From positions 33,348 to 97,347 of the forward strand of contig NZ_JONM01000016.1 in NCBI RefSeq assembly GCF_000711875.1: a stretch of 64,000 nucleotides of DNA, read 5' to 3'. The position numbers and the translations under genes are program-made. The number at the start of each line of letters is the position of its first letter. Positions within the stretch are counted from its first letter, which is position 1. Positions 1-8,872 of this stretch are shown here, piece after piece. Under the pieces are notes generated by a model. That model ran no database searches. It was not told the DNA's origin and saw nothing but the letters and a program-made list of their open reading frames with translations. This stretch comes from Andreprevotia chitinilytica DSM 18519 (lineage in GTDB: Bacteria; Pseudomonadota; Gammaproteobacteria; Burkholderiales; Chitinibacteraceae).

Positions 1-1
1 T

Positions 2-817
2 GCACATTACCACAGCACAACGTTGCTGCATCGTGAATATCATTTTTTGTTTGAAGGCCCATATCTAAAGAGCCAAGGTGTACCAATGGTGTTATCCCTC
101 GGAGGTGGGGATGCACGTTTGGATGGCCATGCACTTAGCTTGAATAAATATTATTACAAGCAGCCCAATTTCTGGCATGACCTGCGAATCAAGCTGCGTT
201 GGCTATCCTGGAGTAGGAATATCGCTGTTTGTGCAACCGATCCAGAATTGGCCGTAGTTGCTGAGGATTACTTCGAGAAGGTTGAGATTTTCCGGCAGCC
301 CGTAGAGCTGGCCCGGTTCATGTTTTCACCGCCGGCCGCAGAAAAGAAAGTGCCTCTTTTGCTACATGTGCCAACCAATCCGGAAATAAAGGGCACCAAG
401 CACATCGTAGAAGCAGTTGAGCGCCTAAAAAAGAAAGGCCTGGAATTCGAATTTCAAATGGTTAGGCAACTTACGCAAGAGCAGTTTTTTGACTTGCTGA
501 ATACGTGTGATGTTTACGTTGATGAATTGCGCTGTGGCGGGCACGGCATGACAGCAGTAGAGGCGATGGCGATGGGGAAGCCGACCATCTCGTATATTCG
601 CGAAGATTTGCTTTCCCGCTACCCGGCGGATTTACCAATTGTTAACGCGAACCCAGATACGATTGAAGTGGTTCTGGAGCGCCTGATCTTGAATGCTCAG
701 TTACGTGCCGATATCGGCTTTGCCAGCCGGAAGTACGTAGAAAAGTACCATGATGCACATATCGTAATGCGTGATATGTCCGTGCTCTACCTGCATTTGC
801 TAGAGAAGGCCGGTTGA
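2..817 (+). CDS. Glycosyltransferase (GT-B, GT4-like), 5'-truncated by window
   Basis: The reading frame is open from base 2, so the gene probably begins before the window; the first in-window start is a TTG at 23. The C-terminal half has the GT-B donor-binding signature: around residues 170-195 the run CGGHGMTAVEAMAMGKPTIS matches the G-x-x-x-x-EAMA-x-G-x-P-x-I pattern of GT4 enzymes. It should transfer a sugar from a nucleotide donor to a lipid-linked repeat unit on the cytoplasmic face. The next gene (flippase) starts inside its stop codon, placing it in the same operon. The sugar and linkage cannot be read from sequence. Confidence 0.8.
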   Translation, partial: AHYHSTTLLHREYHFLFEGPYLKSQGVPMVLSLGGGDARLDGHALSLNKYYYKQPNFWHDLRIKLRWLSWSRNIAVCATDPELAVVAEDYFEKVEIFRQPVELARFMFSPPAAEKKVPLLLHVPTNPEIKGTKHIVEAVERLKKKGLEFEFQMVRQLTQEQFFDLLNTCDVYVDELRCGGHGMTAVEAMAMGKPTISYIREDLLSRYPADLPIVNANPDTIEVVLERLILNAQLRADIGFASRKYVEKYHDAHIVMRDMSVLYLHLLEKAG

Positions 818-2106
818 GGGTGCGCGGTTTGTTGCAAAATATTTTGGGTCGGTTACGTACGGATTCAATGAGGTCACTGTTGTCCCTCGTTGCCGGAAAC
901 AGTGGAGCTAATCTGGTTTATTTGCTATGCCTGTTGTTTATGGGGGCGTTGCTGGACAAGGAGAACTTCGGCCACTTTCGTGTGGCGTATGCATACATCA
1001 TGATGGCGGGCAGTATTGCATTGCTAGGGCTCAATGTGTCATTGACCAAGTATTTGCCGACATTTACGCCTTCGCAGAAGAAATCGGCGTTATTGTTCTC
1101 GGCTGGAGCGACAATGATTGCTGCGCTACTAGCTGGCGCTATTGTTTTCAAAATGATGCCTGTCTCAGTGTCATCTTACAGCGAGTTGAGTAAGGCGCTT
1201 TATATTGTCTCCTATCCTCTAGCCATCTGCGGTGCGGTGTTGTGCAATATGATGCTCGGTGTTCTGCAGGCTGAAAGTCGGCTTTCAGCCTATTCACGCT
1301 TTCAATTCCAATGGCGCGCATTTCTGTTTTTGTTTGCTGCGTTAGGCGGTTTGGTTGGTGGCGCCAAATACTCACTAATATTTATGGCGATGTCCTATGT
1401 GCTTGTCTTTTTTAGCCTGCGTAGTGTATTCAAACCGACGTTGGAATATGTTGCTCGCTCGATCAGAGCGGACACGGCTGCGCTACCTGTGTTGCTGAAA
1501 GGGGCGGTATGGCCTTTGGCGTCGATCTGCGTGTCTACGATTTACGGCAGCGCTGAATTCCTGTACGTGACGCCTGCAGATGTCCATAGCGGAGTTGCGG
1601 GTTCGTACTCCTTGGCATCACTGATTTACCAAGGGGGGGCGGCCTTTTTCTTTCCTTTTCAGACTTATGCCGTTTCAATGATCGTCTCGCGAAAGATTGG
1701 AAGCCGTGGAGTCTGGAAGCTGCAGGCGGGCTGTCTGGCTTTGGTGACTGGGGTCTCTGCGGCGAGCGTTGCGATAGCTGCCCTTCTGCATCACTTCTAT
1801 CCTGTAAAATTCGACGCATATTTTGTCGAATTTTCGATATTGGTGGCACTCAAGCTGGCGCTTTGGGGGGGCTACGCGGTTACGGGGGCCGTGTTGTATT
1901 ACATTGGCAAAGAATTTGAGTCCTTTATGTTGACGGTTATCACGCTCGCGGTACTTTTGATGACGCCGCAACTGCTTAGTTTGTCTGTGAACGTATTGGT
2001 CATGGTGAAGCTGCAGTTGCTGACCGGGTTGGTGGTTTTATTCGGATGCTCGTATCTGTTTTACAAAGGTTTTCCTGGTTACATCAAAAATGCCGTTGGC
2101 AATTGA
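814..2106 (+). CDS. wzx: Wzx-like polysaccharide repeat-unit flippase
   Basis: A 430-aa, almost entirely hydrophobic protein with about a dozen predicted membrane segments, the size and profile of the MATE/polysaccharide-transporter (Wzx) family that flips undecaprenyl-linked repeat units across the inner membrane. Its TTG start overlaps the stop of the upstream glycosyltransferase; an internal ATG (residue 19) is an alternative start. A Wzy-like polymerase lies downstream at 10013, so the locus has the hallmarks of Wzx/Wzy-dependent assembly. Two G7 runs (1633-1639 and 1865-1871) lie inside the gene. Family assignment rests on hydropathy and context, since Wzx sequences diverge strongly. Confidence 0.75.
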   Translation: MRVRGLLQNILGRLRTDSMRSLLSLVAGNSGANLVYLLCLLFMGALLDKENFGHFRVAYAYIMMAGSIALLGLNVSLTKYLPTFTPSQKKSALLFSAGATMIAALLAGAIVFKMMPVSVSSYSELSKALYIVSYPLAICGAVLCNMMLGVLQAESRLSAYSRFQFQWRAFLFLFAALGGLVGGAKYSLIFMAMSYVLVFFSLRSVFKPTLEYVARSIRADTAALPVLLKGAVWPLASICVSTIYGSAEFLYVTPADVHSGVAGSYSLASLIYQGGAAFFFPFQTYAVSMIVSRKIGSRGVWKLQAGCLALVTGVSAASVAIAALLHHFYPVKFDAYFVEFSILVALKLALWGGYAVTGAVLYYIGKEFESFMLTVITLAVLLMTPQLLSLSVNVLVMVKLQLLTGLVVLFGCSYLFYKGFPGYIKNAVGN

Positions 2107-2146
2107 TGGCTGGATTTGATTTTTTTTCATTAGCGTTGAGGTTGTT

Positions 2147-3316
2147 ATGGTCCCATTTATCGATTTGAACAGTCAATTCAAGCGTATTCAGTCTGATGTA
2201 GAAGAACGGGTGCTCGCCGTTCTTCGCAGCGGCCAATATATTCTGGGTCCTGAAGTTGCGGCGTTAGAACAGCAATTGGCAGAGTTTACCGGGGTCAAAC
2301 ACGCCATTTCCTGCGCGTCAGGCACGGATGCGTTGATGATTGCCTTGATGGCTGAAGGAATCGGTCCTGGTGATGCGGTATTCACAACCCCCTTCACTTT
2401 CTTTGCAACTGCAGAAGTGATTGCGTTGCTTGGCGCAACTCCGATTTTTGTCGATATTGATCCAGAAACGTTCAATATCGATCCAGCCGCGCTGGATAAG
2501 GCAATCACTGCGCTCAAAACAGGTGATACAAGTTGCACCGCGTTACCAAAGTGGTCTGCAGAGAAATTGGCTGTCCTGAAGCCGCGAGGGATTATCGCAG
2601 TCGATCTATTTGGGTTGCCGGCAGACTATGGACAGATCAATGCAGTGGCGGAGCGCCATGGCCTCTTTGTCCTTGAAGATGCAGCACAGGGTTATGGCGG
2701 CAAGCTGAATGGACTTCGAGCTGGAGCGCTGGCCAAAGTTGCTTGCACCTCATTTTTCCCAGCCAAGCCACTGGGTTGTTACGGCGACGGTGGTGCGCTC
2801 TTTACCGATGACGACACGCTCGCAGATTTGTTCCGCTCCATCCGCGTCCACGGGCAAGGCAGTGATCGTTATGAGAATGTCCGGTTAGGGATTACGGGGC
2901 GGCTCGATGCCATACAGGCCGCCGTGTTGATTCCAAAACTGGCTATTTTCCAAGACGAGTTGGACGCGAGGCAGCGCGTTGCCGCCACTTATAACAGATT
3001 GTTGGCTGCGCTGGATGTCGAATTGATTACACCGACGGTGCCCAACGGCTATTACAGCGCATGGGCCCAATACTCGGTGCTTGCGTCCAATGCAGCCGCT
3101 AGACAGGCATTGATGGACAAGCTCAAGGCGGCTGGCATTCCGACCATGATCTACTATCCGAAGCCATTGCACCTGCAGAAGGCATTCGAAAATCTCGGGC
3201 ATCAACCTGGAGATTTCCCGTTAAGTGAATCGGTCGCTGAACGAATCTTCAGCCTGCCAATGCACCCCTATCTGGATGATGCGACGATCGCTCAAATCGT
3301 CTCCGCCTTCAAGTGA
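2147..3316 (+). CDS. wbpE: DegT/DnrJ/EryC1 sugar aminotransferase, WbpE-like
   Basis: A PLP-dependent nucleotide-sugar aminotransferase of 389 aa. The N-terminus ([15 protein letters not shown]) is typical of the WbpE/WlbC group that aminates the 3-keto of UDP-2-acetamido-2-deoxy-hexuluronate. The Schiff-base lysine is K207 in [14 protein letters not shown], and the family motifs SGTDAL and EDAAQ are present. It overlaps the next gene (WbpD-like N-acetyltransferase) by 4 bp, and a WbpB-like oxidoreductase follows, so the three would act in sequence to make a 2,3-diacetamido-2,3-dideoxy-uronic acid. Substrate is inferred from this neighbourhood. Confidence 0.85.
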   Translation: MVPFIDLNSQFKRIQSDVEERVLAVLRSGQYILGPEVAALEQQLAEFTGVKHAISCASGTDALMIALMAEGIGPGDAVFTTPFTFFATAEVIALLGATPIFVDIDPETFNIDPAALDKAITALKTGDTSCTALPKWSAEKLAVLKPRGIIAVDLFGLPADYGQINAVAERHGLFVLEDAAQGYGGKLNGLRAGALAKVACTSFFPAKPLGCYGDGGALFTDDDTLADLFRSIRVHGQGSDRYENVRLGITGRLDAIQAAVLIPKLAIFQDELDARQRVAATYNRLLAALDVELITPTVPNGYYSAWAQYSVLASNAAARQALMDKLKAAGIPTMIYYPKPLHLQKAFENLGHQPGDFPLSESVAERIFSLPMHPYLDDATIAQIVSAFK

Positions 3317-3828
3317 GTAAATTCGGTATGAATGCAGATTCTTTTGTCCATGCGAGTGCCAATGTTTCGGCGGATGCCAAGATCGGCGAAGGGAGCAAAA
3401 TTTGGATCAATGTGCAAGTACGCGAACAAGCCGTTATCGGCCGTAATTGCATTGTTTCCAAAGATGTTTATATCGACCATGGCGTGCAGATTGGCAATAA
3501 TTGCAAGATTCAAAACAGTGTGTCGGTCTATAGCGGCGTAACGATTGAAGACGATGTCTTTGTCGGCCCCAATGCGGCCTTTACAAACGATAAGGTGCCG
3601 CGAGCATTCAATGCCGAGTGGAAAATAACGCCGACACTTGTCAAGGCTGGAGCAAGTATCGGTGCTAATGCCACGATTGTTTGCGGTATAGTCGTAGGCG
3701 AATATGCGATGGTTGCGGCTGGCGCAGTAGTGACCAAAGATGTGCCTGCATATGCGATGGTTATGGGTAATCCCGCTCGTGTCGTGGCGACCGTCGACCG
3801 GGAAGGCAATGTGGTTTCAAGGAAATAA
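3313..3828 (+). CDS. wbpD: Hexapeptide-repeat N-acetyltransferase, WbpD-like
   Basis: A 171-aa left-handed beta-helix acyltransferase: tandem hexapeptide repeats ([LIV]-G-x-x-x-x) run through most of the chain, ending in a typical C-terminal segment ([20 protein letters not shown], then GNPARVV). In the Wbp pathway WbpD acetylates the 3-amino group made by WbpE using acetyl-CoA. Its start overlaps the aminotransferase stop, and the WbpB-like oxidoreductase starts 5 bp downstream, supporting a dedicated three-gene module. Exact substrate is inference from neighbours. Confidence 0.82.
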   Translation: MSKFGMNADSFVHASANVSADAKIGEGSKIWINVQVREQAVIGRNCIVSKDVYIDHGVQIGNNCKIQNSVSVYSGVTIEDDVFVGPNAAFTNDKVPRAFNAEWKITPTLVKAGASIGANATIVCGIVVGEYAMVAAGAVVTKDVPAYAMVMGNPARVVATVDREGNVVSRK

Positions 3829-3833
3829 TTAAG

Positions 3834-4796
3834 GTGGCGATTATGCAGAAGAATCCGGTGAGAATTGGTCTGATTGGGCTTGGAAAAATGGGCCAGAACC
3901 ACCTGCGGGTGCTTGCCATGCTCAAAAGTGTGGAGTTGGTCTTTATCCACGATGCAAACCTTGAGTCGGCCCGGCGGTTGGGTGAAACATACAGCGTTCC
4001 GGTAGCTGAAAACCTGGATCAGGTGCTGGATCAAGTGGATGCCGTGGTTATTGCCACACCTACTGTTACGCATGCGGAATATGTGCGGAAGGTCGCTACT
4101 AACGTCAAAAACATATTTGTAGAAAAGCCGTTGGCCGATACCTTGCAAGAGGCGGAGGCATTGCATGCTTTTGTACAACAACACGCGCTGAATGTTCAAG
4201 TTGGATTTATCGAGCGATTCAATCCTGCCATTCAACAATTGAAGAAAGTGTTGGATAAGTCAAAGCAGATAATTAGTGTCGATTTTACGCGCACCAATAA
4301 ATTGTCTGCGCGTATTACCGATGTAGATGTGGTCACTGACCTGATGATCCATGACATTGATCTGGCGCTATATATCAATGGTCCCGTCTGCACGGTGTCT
4401 GCCCACGGTGTAAAAGAAGGGCAAATGATCGATTTTGCTTCTGCGTTGCTTACGCACACAAATGGCCGGTTTTCCCGTATTCAAGCGAGCCGCATTACCG
4501 AAAAGAAAGTTCGCTCGGTTCAAGCCACTTGTATGGATATGTACGTTGATTGCGAGCTGATGCGTAAAGAGATTGTAATTAATCGGCAGTCGGAAATCCG
4601 GCAGCAATCGGGGGAGCCCTATACCATCAGTGCTTTGGAGGAGACCGTGGAGGTGCGGCCGCAGGAAGCTTTGCTGATTGAGCTACAGACGTTTGTGGCC
4701 CGTTGCCAAGGCGAAGCTGTCAGCCTACCCGATGCATTGGCTGGCCTAGAAGCAATGCAAATTTGCGATCAGATTCAGAAGGCGGTGCTGCAATGA
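3834..4796 (+). CDS. wbpB: Gfo/Idh/MocA oxidoreductase, WbpB-like
   Basis: A 320-aa NAD(P)-dependent dehydrogenase. An N-terminal Rossmann motif (GLIGLGKMGQNHLRVL) is followed by the EKPLA signature of the Gfo/Idh/MocA family and a C-terminal substrate domain with the HDIDL catalytic region. In the Wbp route WbpB oxidises C3 of UDP-N-acetyl-glucosaminuronate, feeding the WbpE-like aminotransferase. The GTG at 3834 or the ATG at 3843 could be the start. The stop overlaps the next ATG (ATGA). A WbpA-type 6-dehydrogenase and a WbpI-type epimerase are not in the window and may lie upstream. Confidence 0.8.
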   Translation: MAIMQKNPVRIGLIGLGKMGQNHLRVLAMLKSVELVFIHDANLESARRLGETYSVPVAENLDQVLDQVDAVVIATPTVTHAEYVRKVATNVKNIFVEKPLADTLQEAEALHAFVQQHALNVQVGFIERFNPAIQQLKKVLDKSKQIISVDFTRTNKLSARITDVDVVTDLMIHDIDLALYINGPVCTVSAHGVKEGQMIDFASALLTHTNGRFSRIQASRITEKKVRSVQATCMDMYVDCELMRKEIVINRQSEIRQQSGEPYTISALEETVEVRPQEALLIELQTFVARCQGEAVSLPDALAGLEAMQICDQIQKAVLQ

Positions 4797-5767
4797 CACA
4801 ACGCTCGTCTCTCGTCGGTCAAGGAATTCTTGTGACTGGTGGCGCAGGTTTTATCGGTAGTCACTTGGTTGATAAATTACTCGCAATGGGCGCGCGTGAA
4901 GTCGTTGTCATCGACAATTTATTTGTCGGCAGTGAAGACAATCTCGTTGAGGCGTACAAGAGCGGCCACGTTACTTTCTATCGCGATGATGCAGAGTTTC
5001 AGACCAGTCTGAGTTATATCTTTGCAAATCACCAAATTGATACGGTATTCAACTGCGCAACCAAGGCGCTGAATTATTCCTTCTTAAATCCAGCGAATGC
5101 ATTCTCAACCAATGTAACAGTGACGCTGAATTTACTGGAATTTCAACGCCTCGGTGCATTCAAGACCCTTTGCCATTTTTCCACTTCAGAAGTATATGGT
5201 AGCGCTGTTTATGAACCTATGGATGAAGCGCATCCAAAGAATCCAACTACAACTTATGCTGCAGGCAAGGCTGCGGCGGATCATGCGGTGGAAAGTTATG
5301 TTCGCATGTTCGGTGTAGATGCTTTTATCGTCCGGCCATTCAATAACTATGGCCCAAGGCAAAATTACAAGGGTATGCTGGCTGGCATTATCCCGATTAC
5401 TGCATGGCGTATTTTGAAAGGCATTACACCGGAATTGCATGGTGATGGTCTTCAGAGCCGCGACTTTATTTACGTGTATGACACGGTGGATGCGGTTACA
5501 AAGTTGTATAGCGTGCTTCCTGCTGGTGAGTCTGTCAATATTTCAACGGACAACCAGATTTCCATGCGTGATTTGCTGGGCAGGATTTGTCGTGAAATGA
5601 CTTATGCCGGCGAAATTGTAAATAAACCGGGCCGGAAGTCTGATGTGCTTTGCCATAATGCGAGCAATGAAAAGGTGCATCGCTTGATTGATTACTCACT
5701 CACTCCATTTGAAGTGGGTTTGAGGGAAACGCTGGACTGGTATCGCCAACAAATTGGAGTCCAATAA
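4793..5767 (+). CDS. NAD-dependent epimerase/dehydratase (extended SDR)
   Basis: A 324-aa extended short-chain dehydrogenase acting on a nucleotide sugar. The Rossmann motif is VTGGAGFIGSHL, the catalytic Tyr-x-x-x-Lys is seen in YAAGK, and RPFNNYGPRQ is the usual C-terminal substrate motif. I chose the ATG at 4793, which overlaps the upstream stop as ATGA, over a longer frame starting at 4703. It sits before a second DegT aminotransferase and an acyltransferase, so the three may make a second amino sugar. Whether it is a C4-epimerase or a 4,6-dehydratase cannot be decided by eye. Confidence 0.85.
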   Translation: MTQRSSLVGQGILVTGGAGFIGSHLVDKLLAMGAREVVVIDNLFVGSEDNLVEAYKSGHVTFYRDDAEFQTSLSYIFANHQIDTVFNCATKALNYSFLNPANAFSTNVTVTLNLLEFQRLGAFKTLCHFSTSEVYGSAVYEPMDEAHPKNPTTTYAAGKAAADHAVESYVRMFGVDAFIVRPFNNYGPRQNYKGMLAGIIPITAWRILKGITPELHGDGLQSRDFIYVYDTVDAVTKLYSVLPAGESVNISTDNQISMRDLLGRICREMTYAGEIVNKPGRKSDVLCHNASNEKVHRLIDYSLTPFEVGLRETLDWYRQQIGVQ

Positions 5768-6861
5768 TGAGTGCAATTCGCCTGATAAAACCTTACATCA
5801 GCTTTGAAGATGTCGAAGCTGAGTTTCGTGATGTCTTTGAAAGTGGCATGTTCACGCGAGGGCAGCACGTTGAGGCACTACGCCAGGAGCTTGCGGCCTA
5901 CACCGGTGCTAAGCACGCGTTTTTAGTGACGTCGGCGACCACAGCTTTGTGGGTTTGCATGAAGTTGCTGGGTGTTGGGCCTGGCGATGAAGTCATCGTT
6001 TCCGATTTTTCTTTTCCGGCTACAGCCAACGTGGTTGAGGATTTGGGCGCTAGACCGGTCTTTGCCGATGTTTCGTTGGATACGTTCAATATGCTGCCTG
6101 AAGACTTGGAGAAGAAAATTTCTCCTCGAACTAAGGCCGTGATTTTTGTCGATGCGCTTGGTAATCCGACTGGTCTGACAGAGATTAAATCAATTTGCCA
6201 GCGGCACGGCATTCCTTTGGTGGAAGACGCTGCATGTGCAATTGGGAGCGGCGAACATCAACGACGTTGTGGTGCGATCGCAGATCTGACTTGTTTCAGC
6301 TTTCACCCGAGAAAGTTACTGACGACCGGGGAAGGAGGGGCAATCACCACCGATCGTGATGAGTGGGCCTACTGGCTCGAAGCCAAGCTCGCCCATGGCG
6401 CTCGCGGAATGAAGGGGCCGGGTCTGGATTTTGTTGATTATGGGTATAACTTCCGCCTTTCTGAACTGCAGGCGGTGATGGGGCGCAAACAGCTGGCTAG
6501 GCTCGAGCAAATTGTTGATGAGCGGAACGAGATTCGCGTCGCGTATGAGGCCTTGCTCAGGCCCCTCGGCTTCAAGATTCAGAAGTTGGGTGCATCGGTT
6601 CGTCATAACGTGCAATCCATGGTGTTCCACGTACCAGAAGGCTGCAATAGAGATGCGCTGGTGGCTGCATTGAAGCTTTGCGACATCGAAACGACGATCG
6701 GAACCTATGCGATGAGCGCAACCACTTTTTATGCCGAACGTTATCGCGACATTCAACCGAATTCACAACAACTAAACGATTGCACGATTACCCTTCCGTG
6801 TTACCACGGTGTAGATGTGGCGCGTGTCGCTCATGAAATCACTCGGATAACGAAGGCTTGA
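5767..6861 (+). CDS. DegT/DnrJ/EryC1 aminotransferase (second copy)
   Basis: A 364-aa PLP-dependent sugar aminotransferase, distinct from the WbpE-like protein. The PLP lysine is K183 in SFHPRKLLTTGEGG, and the preceding VEDAACAIGS region is the conserved cofactor-contact motif. It overlaps the SDR gene by one base and is followed by a hexapeptide acyltransferase, suggesting keto-sugar to amino-sugar to N-acyl-sugar. The product sugar is not identifiable from sequence. Confidence 0.85.
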   Translation: MSAIRLIKPYISFEDVEAEFRDVFESGMFTRGQHVEALRQELAAYTGAKHAFLVTSATTALWVCMKLLGVGPGDEVIVSDFSFPATANVVEDLGARPVFADVSLDTFNMLPEDLEKKISPRTKAVIFVDALGNPTGLTEIKSICQRHGIPLVEDAACAIGSGEHQRRCGAIADLTCFSFHPRKLLTTGEGGAITTDRDEWAYWLEAKLAHGARGMKGPGLDFVDYGYNFRLSELQAVMGRKQLARLEQIVDERNEIRVAYEALLRPLGFKIQKLGASVRHNVQSMVFHVPEGCNRDALVAALKLCDIETTIGTYAMSATTFYAERYRDIQPNSQQLNDCTITLPCYHGVDVARVAHEITRITKA

Positions 6862-6866
6862 TTGCA

Positions 6867-7487
6867 ATGTCTGTGAAAGACAATGTGCTTCAATTGCTCA
6901 AACGCATTTGGGCTTCCGATGCATTTGCTCTTAGCGATAACCAACGCAGCAAGGCATTGCGTGAAGAGTTGTTAAAGCGCGCACTCACACTGGTTATGAC
7001 TGACGACGAGCGGGCAATGTTCTATGGTCTGCCTGCCGGCTGCCGAATGCGCGAAAATGCCAAGATCATCGCATCAGACAAGTTGTCCTGTGGTGAGTTT
7101 GTTTGGATTGGCGAGGGAGTGATCTTGGATGCATCCGGCGGGCTAACTGTGGGGGAGCATACCACGGTGGGTTCTGGTAGCTATATCTGGAGCCATAGCA
7201 GTGCCATGGCGAATGTAATGATGGATAATGCATCCGGAAACCCATACATAATTCGTAAGGAAACAAAAATCGGAAATGGCGTCTTTATTGGCGGGCCATC
7301 CGTGATTTATCCGGGCGTGACTGTTGGCAATCGTTGCATCATCTTGCCGATGTCAGTGGTCACCAAGGATGTTCCTATGAATAGCATGGTTGGTGGATCT
7401 CCAGCACGAGTTATCCGTGACATTGATGAAGTCTATCTCGCGGATTTCATGCAGCAGAATGGCATCGGGGGGGGGCATGAAAAATGA
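6867..7487 (+). CDS. Hexapeptide-repeat acyltransferase
   Basis: A roughly 206-aa left-handed beta-helix acyltransferase with a helical N-terminal extension, similar to maltose/serine O-acetyltransferases, and a C-terminal motif VTKDVPMNSMVGGSPARVI. I prefer the ATG at 6867, which has GAAGG 10 bp upstream, over a TTG at 6858 that would have no ribosome site. It probably N- or O-acylates the product of the preceding aminotransferase. A run of nine G residues (7467-7475) lies near the 3' end, just before the stop; a slip there would change the C-terminus. HisH overlaps its stop. Confidence 0.8.
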   Translation: MSVKDNVLQLLKRIWASDAFALSDNQRSKALREELLKRALTLVMTDDERAMFYGLPAGCRMRENAKIIASDKLSCGEFVWIGEGVILDASGGLTVGEHTTVGSGSYIWSHSSAMANVMMDNASGNPYIIRKETKIGNGVFIGGPSVIYPGVTVGNRCIILPMSVVTKDVPMNSMVGGSPARVIRDIDEVYLADFMQQNGIGGGHEK

Positions 7488-8095
7488 TCTACGTGGTGGA
7501 TTACGGCGTCGGCAATATTGGTTCTGTTCTGAATATGATCAAAAAAGTCGGCGGGCAAGCAAAGGCATCCGGCGACATCTCCGAATTATCGGGAGCTGAG
7601 AAAATATTGCTGCCGGGGGTGGGAAGTTTTGACAATGCCATCGGAAAGCTTCAGAACCTTGGCCTCACCCAGTTCCTCAAAGACAAAGCGGCTAGTGGCA
7701 CACCATTTCTCGGCATTTGTTTGGGGATGCAATTGCTGTCCGACGCTAGTGAGGAAGGTAACTTGCCGGGATTGGGGTTGATTCCAGGCAAGGTAAAGAG
7801 ATTTACGTTCTCTAATGAAAATGCCAGCCTGAAGATTCCGCATATGGGCTGGAACCGCGTGCGTGCGTGCCAGCAGCATCCACTGATTGAGGGAATAGAT
7901 GCGTCATACCGCTACTATTTCGTTCATTCTTACCATTTCGAATGTGCCGATCAAACGAATGCGTTGCTTGAATCGTCCTACGGCTATTCTTTCACTTCTG
8001 GCGTATATAGGGGCAATGTCATGGGGGTGCAGTTTCATCCCGAGAAGAGCCTCCGTTTTGGCATGCGGCTGATTGAAAATTTTGTGAGAATGTAA
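7484..8095 (+). CDS. hisH: HisH-type glutamine amidotransferase for sugar amidination
   Basis: A 203-aa class-I glutaminase. The nucleophile cysteine is in FLGICLGMQLLSD and the His-Glu pair is in GVQFHPEKS. In histidine synthesis HisH passes ammonia to HisF, but here it lies in a polysaccharide locus between an acyltransferase and a second HisF plus a WbpG-like amidotransferase. That arrangement is known from Pseudomonas aeruginosa O-antigen and flagellin-modification loci, where the trio converts an acetamido group to acetamidino. The start overlaps the upstream gene by 4 bp. The sugar role is inferred from context. Confidence 0.88.
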   Translation: MIYVVDYGVGNIGSVLNMIKKVGGQAKASGDISELSGAEKILLPGVGSFDNAIGKLQNLGLTQFLKDKAASGTPFLGICLGMQLLSDASEEGNLPGLGLIPGKVKRFTFSNENASLKIPHMGWNRVRACQQHPLIEGIDASYRYYFVHSYHFECADQTNALLESSYGYSFTSGVYRGNVMGVQFHPEKSLRFGMRLIENFVRM

Positions 8096-8098
8096 CCT

Positions 8099-8866
8099 AT
8101 GTTGGCGACAAGGCTAATACCCTGTCTTTTGATGGATGATGGTGCCCTCGTTAAAACCGTTCAGTTCAAAAAGAAGACCTATGTGGGAGATCCTGTTAAC
8201 GCCGTTCGAATATTCAACCAGAAAGAAGTTGATGAGCTGATTCTGATTGATATTTCTGCGACGACGCAAGGGCGCGGAATCGATTTTCCAACCATTCAGA
8301 ACATCGTTGGCGAATGTTTTATGCCTATATGTTACGGTGGTGGCGTCACTACCGTTGATGAGATGAGGAAATTGTTTGCACTAGGCATTGAGAAAATCTC
8401 GATCAGCAGCGCGGCAATTGATAATCCGGCATTGGTTCGCCGTGCTGCTGCGGAGTTTGGCAACCAGGCAGTTGTCATTACGCTGGATGTGAAGAAGAAT
8501 TTTTTCGGAAAATATACTGTGCGTACTCACGGTGGATCACGTGATACAAAAGTCGACCCGGTCACGATGGCCCGGGAAATGGAAGCTGCAGGGGCCGGAG
8601 AAATTCTGCTGTATTCAATTGACAGGGATGGCACTTGGTCGGGGTTTGATTTGACGCTATTGCAAACCGTGTGTGATGCAGTAAGTATTCCTGTAATTGC
8701 ATGTGGTGGTGCGGGTTCATTGGAGGATGTCAGGGCGGCGAATCAAGACGGACATGCCTCTGCAGTTGCTATTGGAAGTATGGCGGTGTTTCAAGGCAAG
8801 GATTTGGGTGTGCTCATCAAATTTCCGAGCCGGGAACAACAAGAAAGCATATTTGAGCAGGGGTAA
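8099..8866 (+). CDS. hisF: HisF-type cyclase subunit for sugar amidination
   Basis: A 255-aa (beta/alpha)8-barrel of the HisF family, beginning LATRLIPCLLMDDGALVKT. Motifs CYGGGV, ITLDVKK and IPVIACGGAGS match the phosphate-binding loops and the first catalytic Asp region. It starts 3 bp after hisH and would receive ammonia from it; in polysaccharide loci HisF works with WbpG. No other his genes are nearby, which supports a specialised paralogue rather than the histidine operon. Confidence 0.88.
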   Translation: MLATRLIPCLLMDDGALVKTVQFKKKTYVGDPVNAVRIFNQKEVDELILIDISATTQGRGIDFPTIQNIVGECFMPICYGGGVTTVDEMRKLFALGIEKISISSAAIDNPALVRRAAAEFGNQAVVITLDVKKNFFGKYTVRTHGGSRDTKVDPVTMAREMEAAGAGEILLYSIDRDGTWSGFDLTLLQTVCDAVSIPVIACGGAGSLEDVRAANQDGHASAVAIGSMAVFQGKDLGVLIKFPSREQQESIFEQG

Positions 8867-8872
8867 TTAGTA

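Noticed and set aside
7484..8866. hisH-hisF as the histidine biosynthesis operon
   Set aside because: No hisB, hisA, hisI or other his genes nearby; WbpG follows directly.
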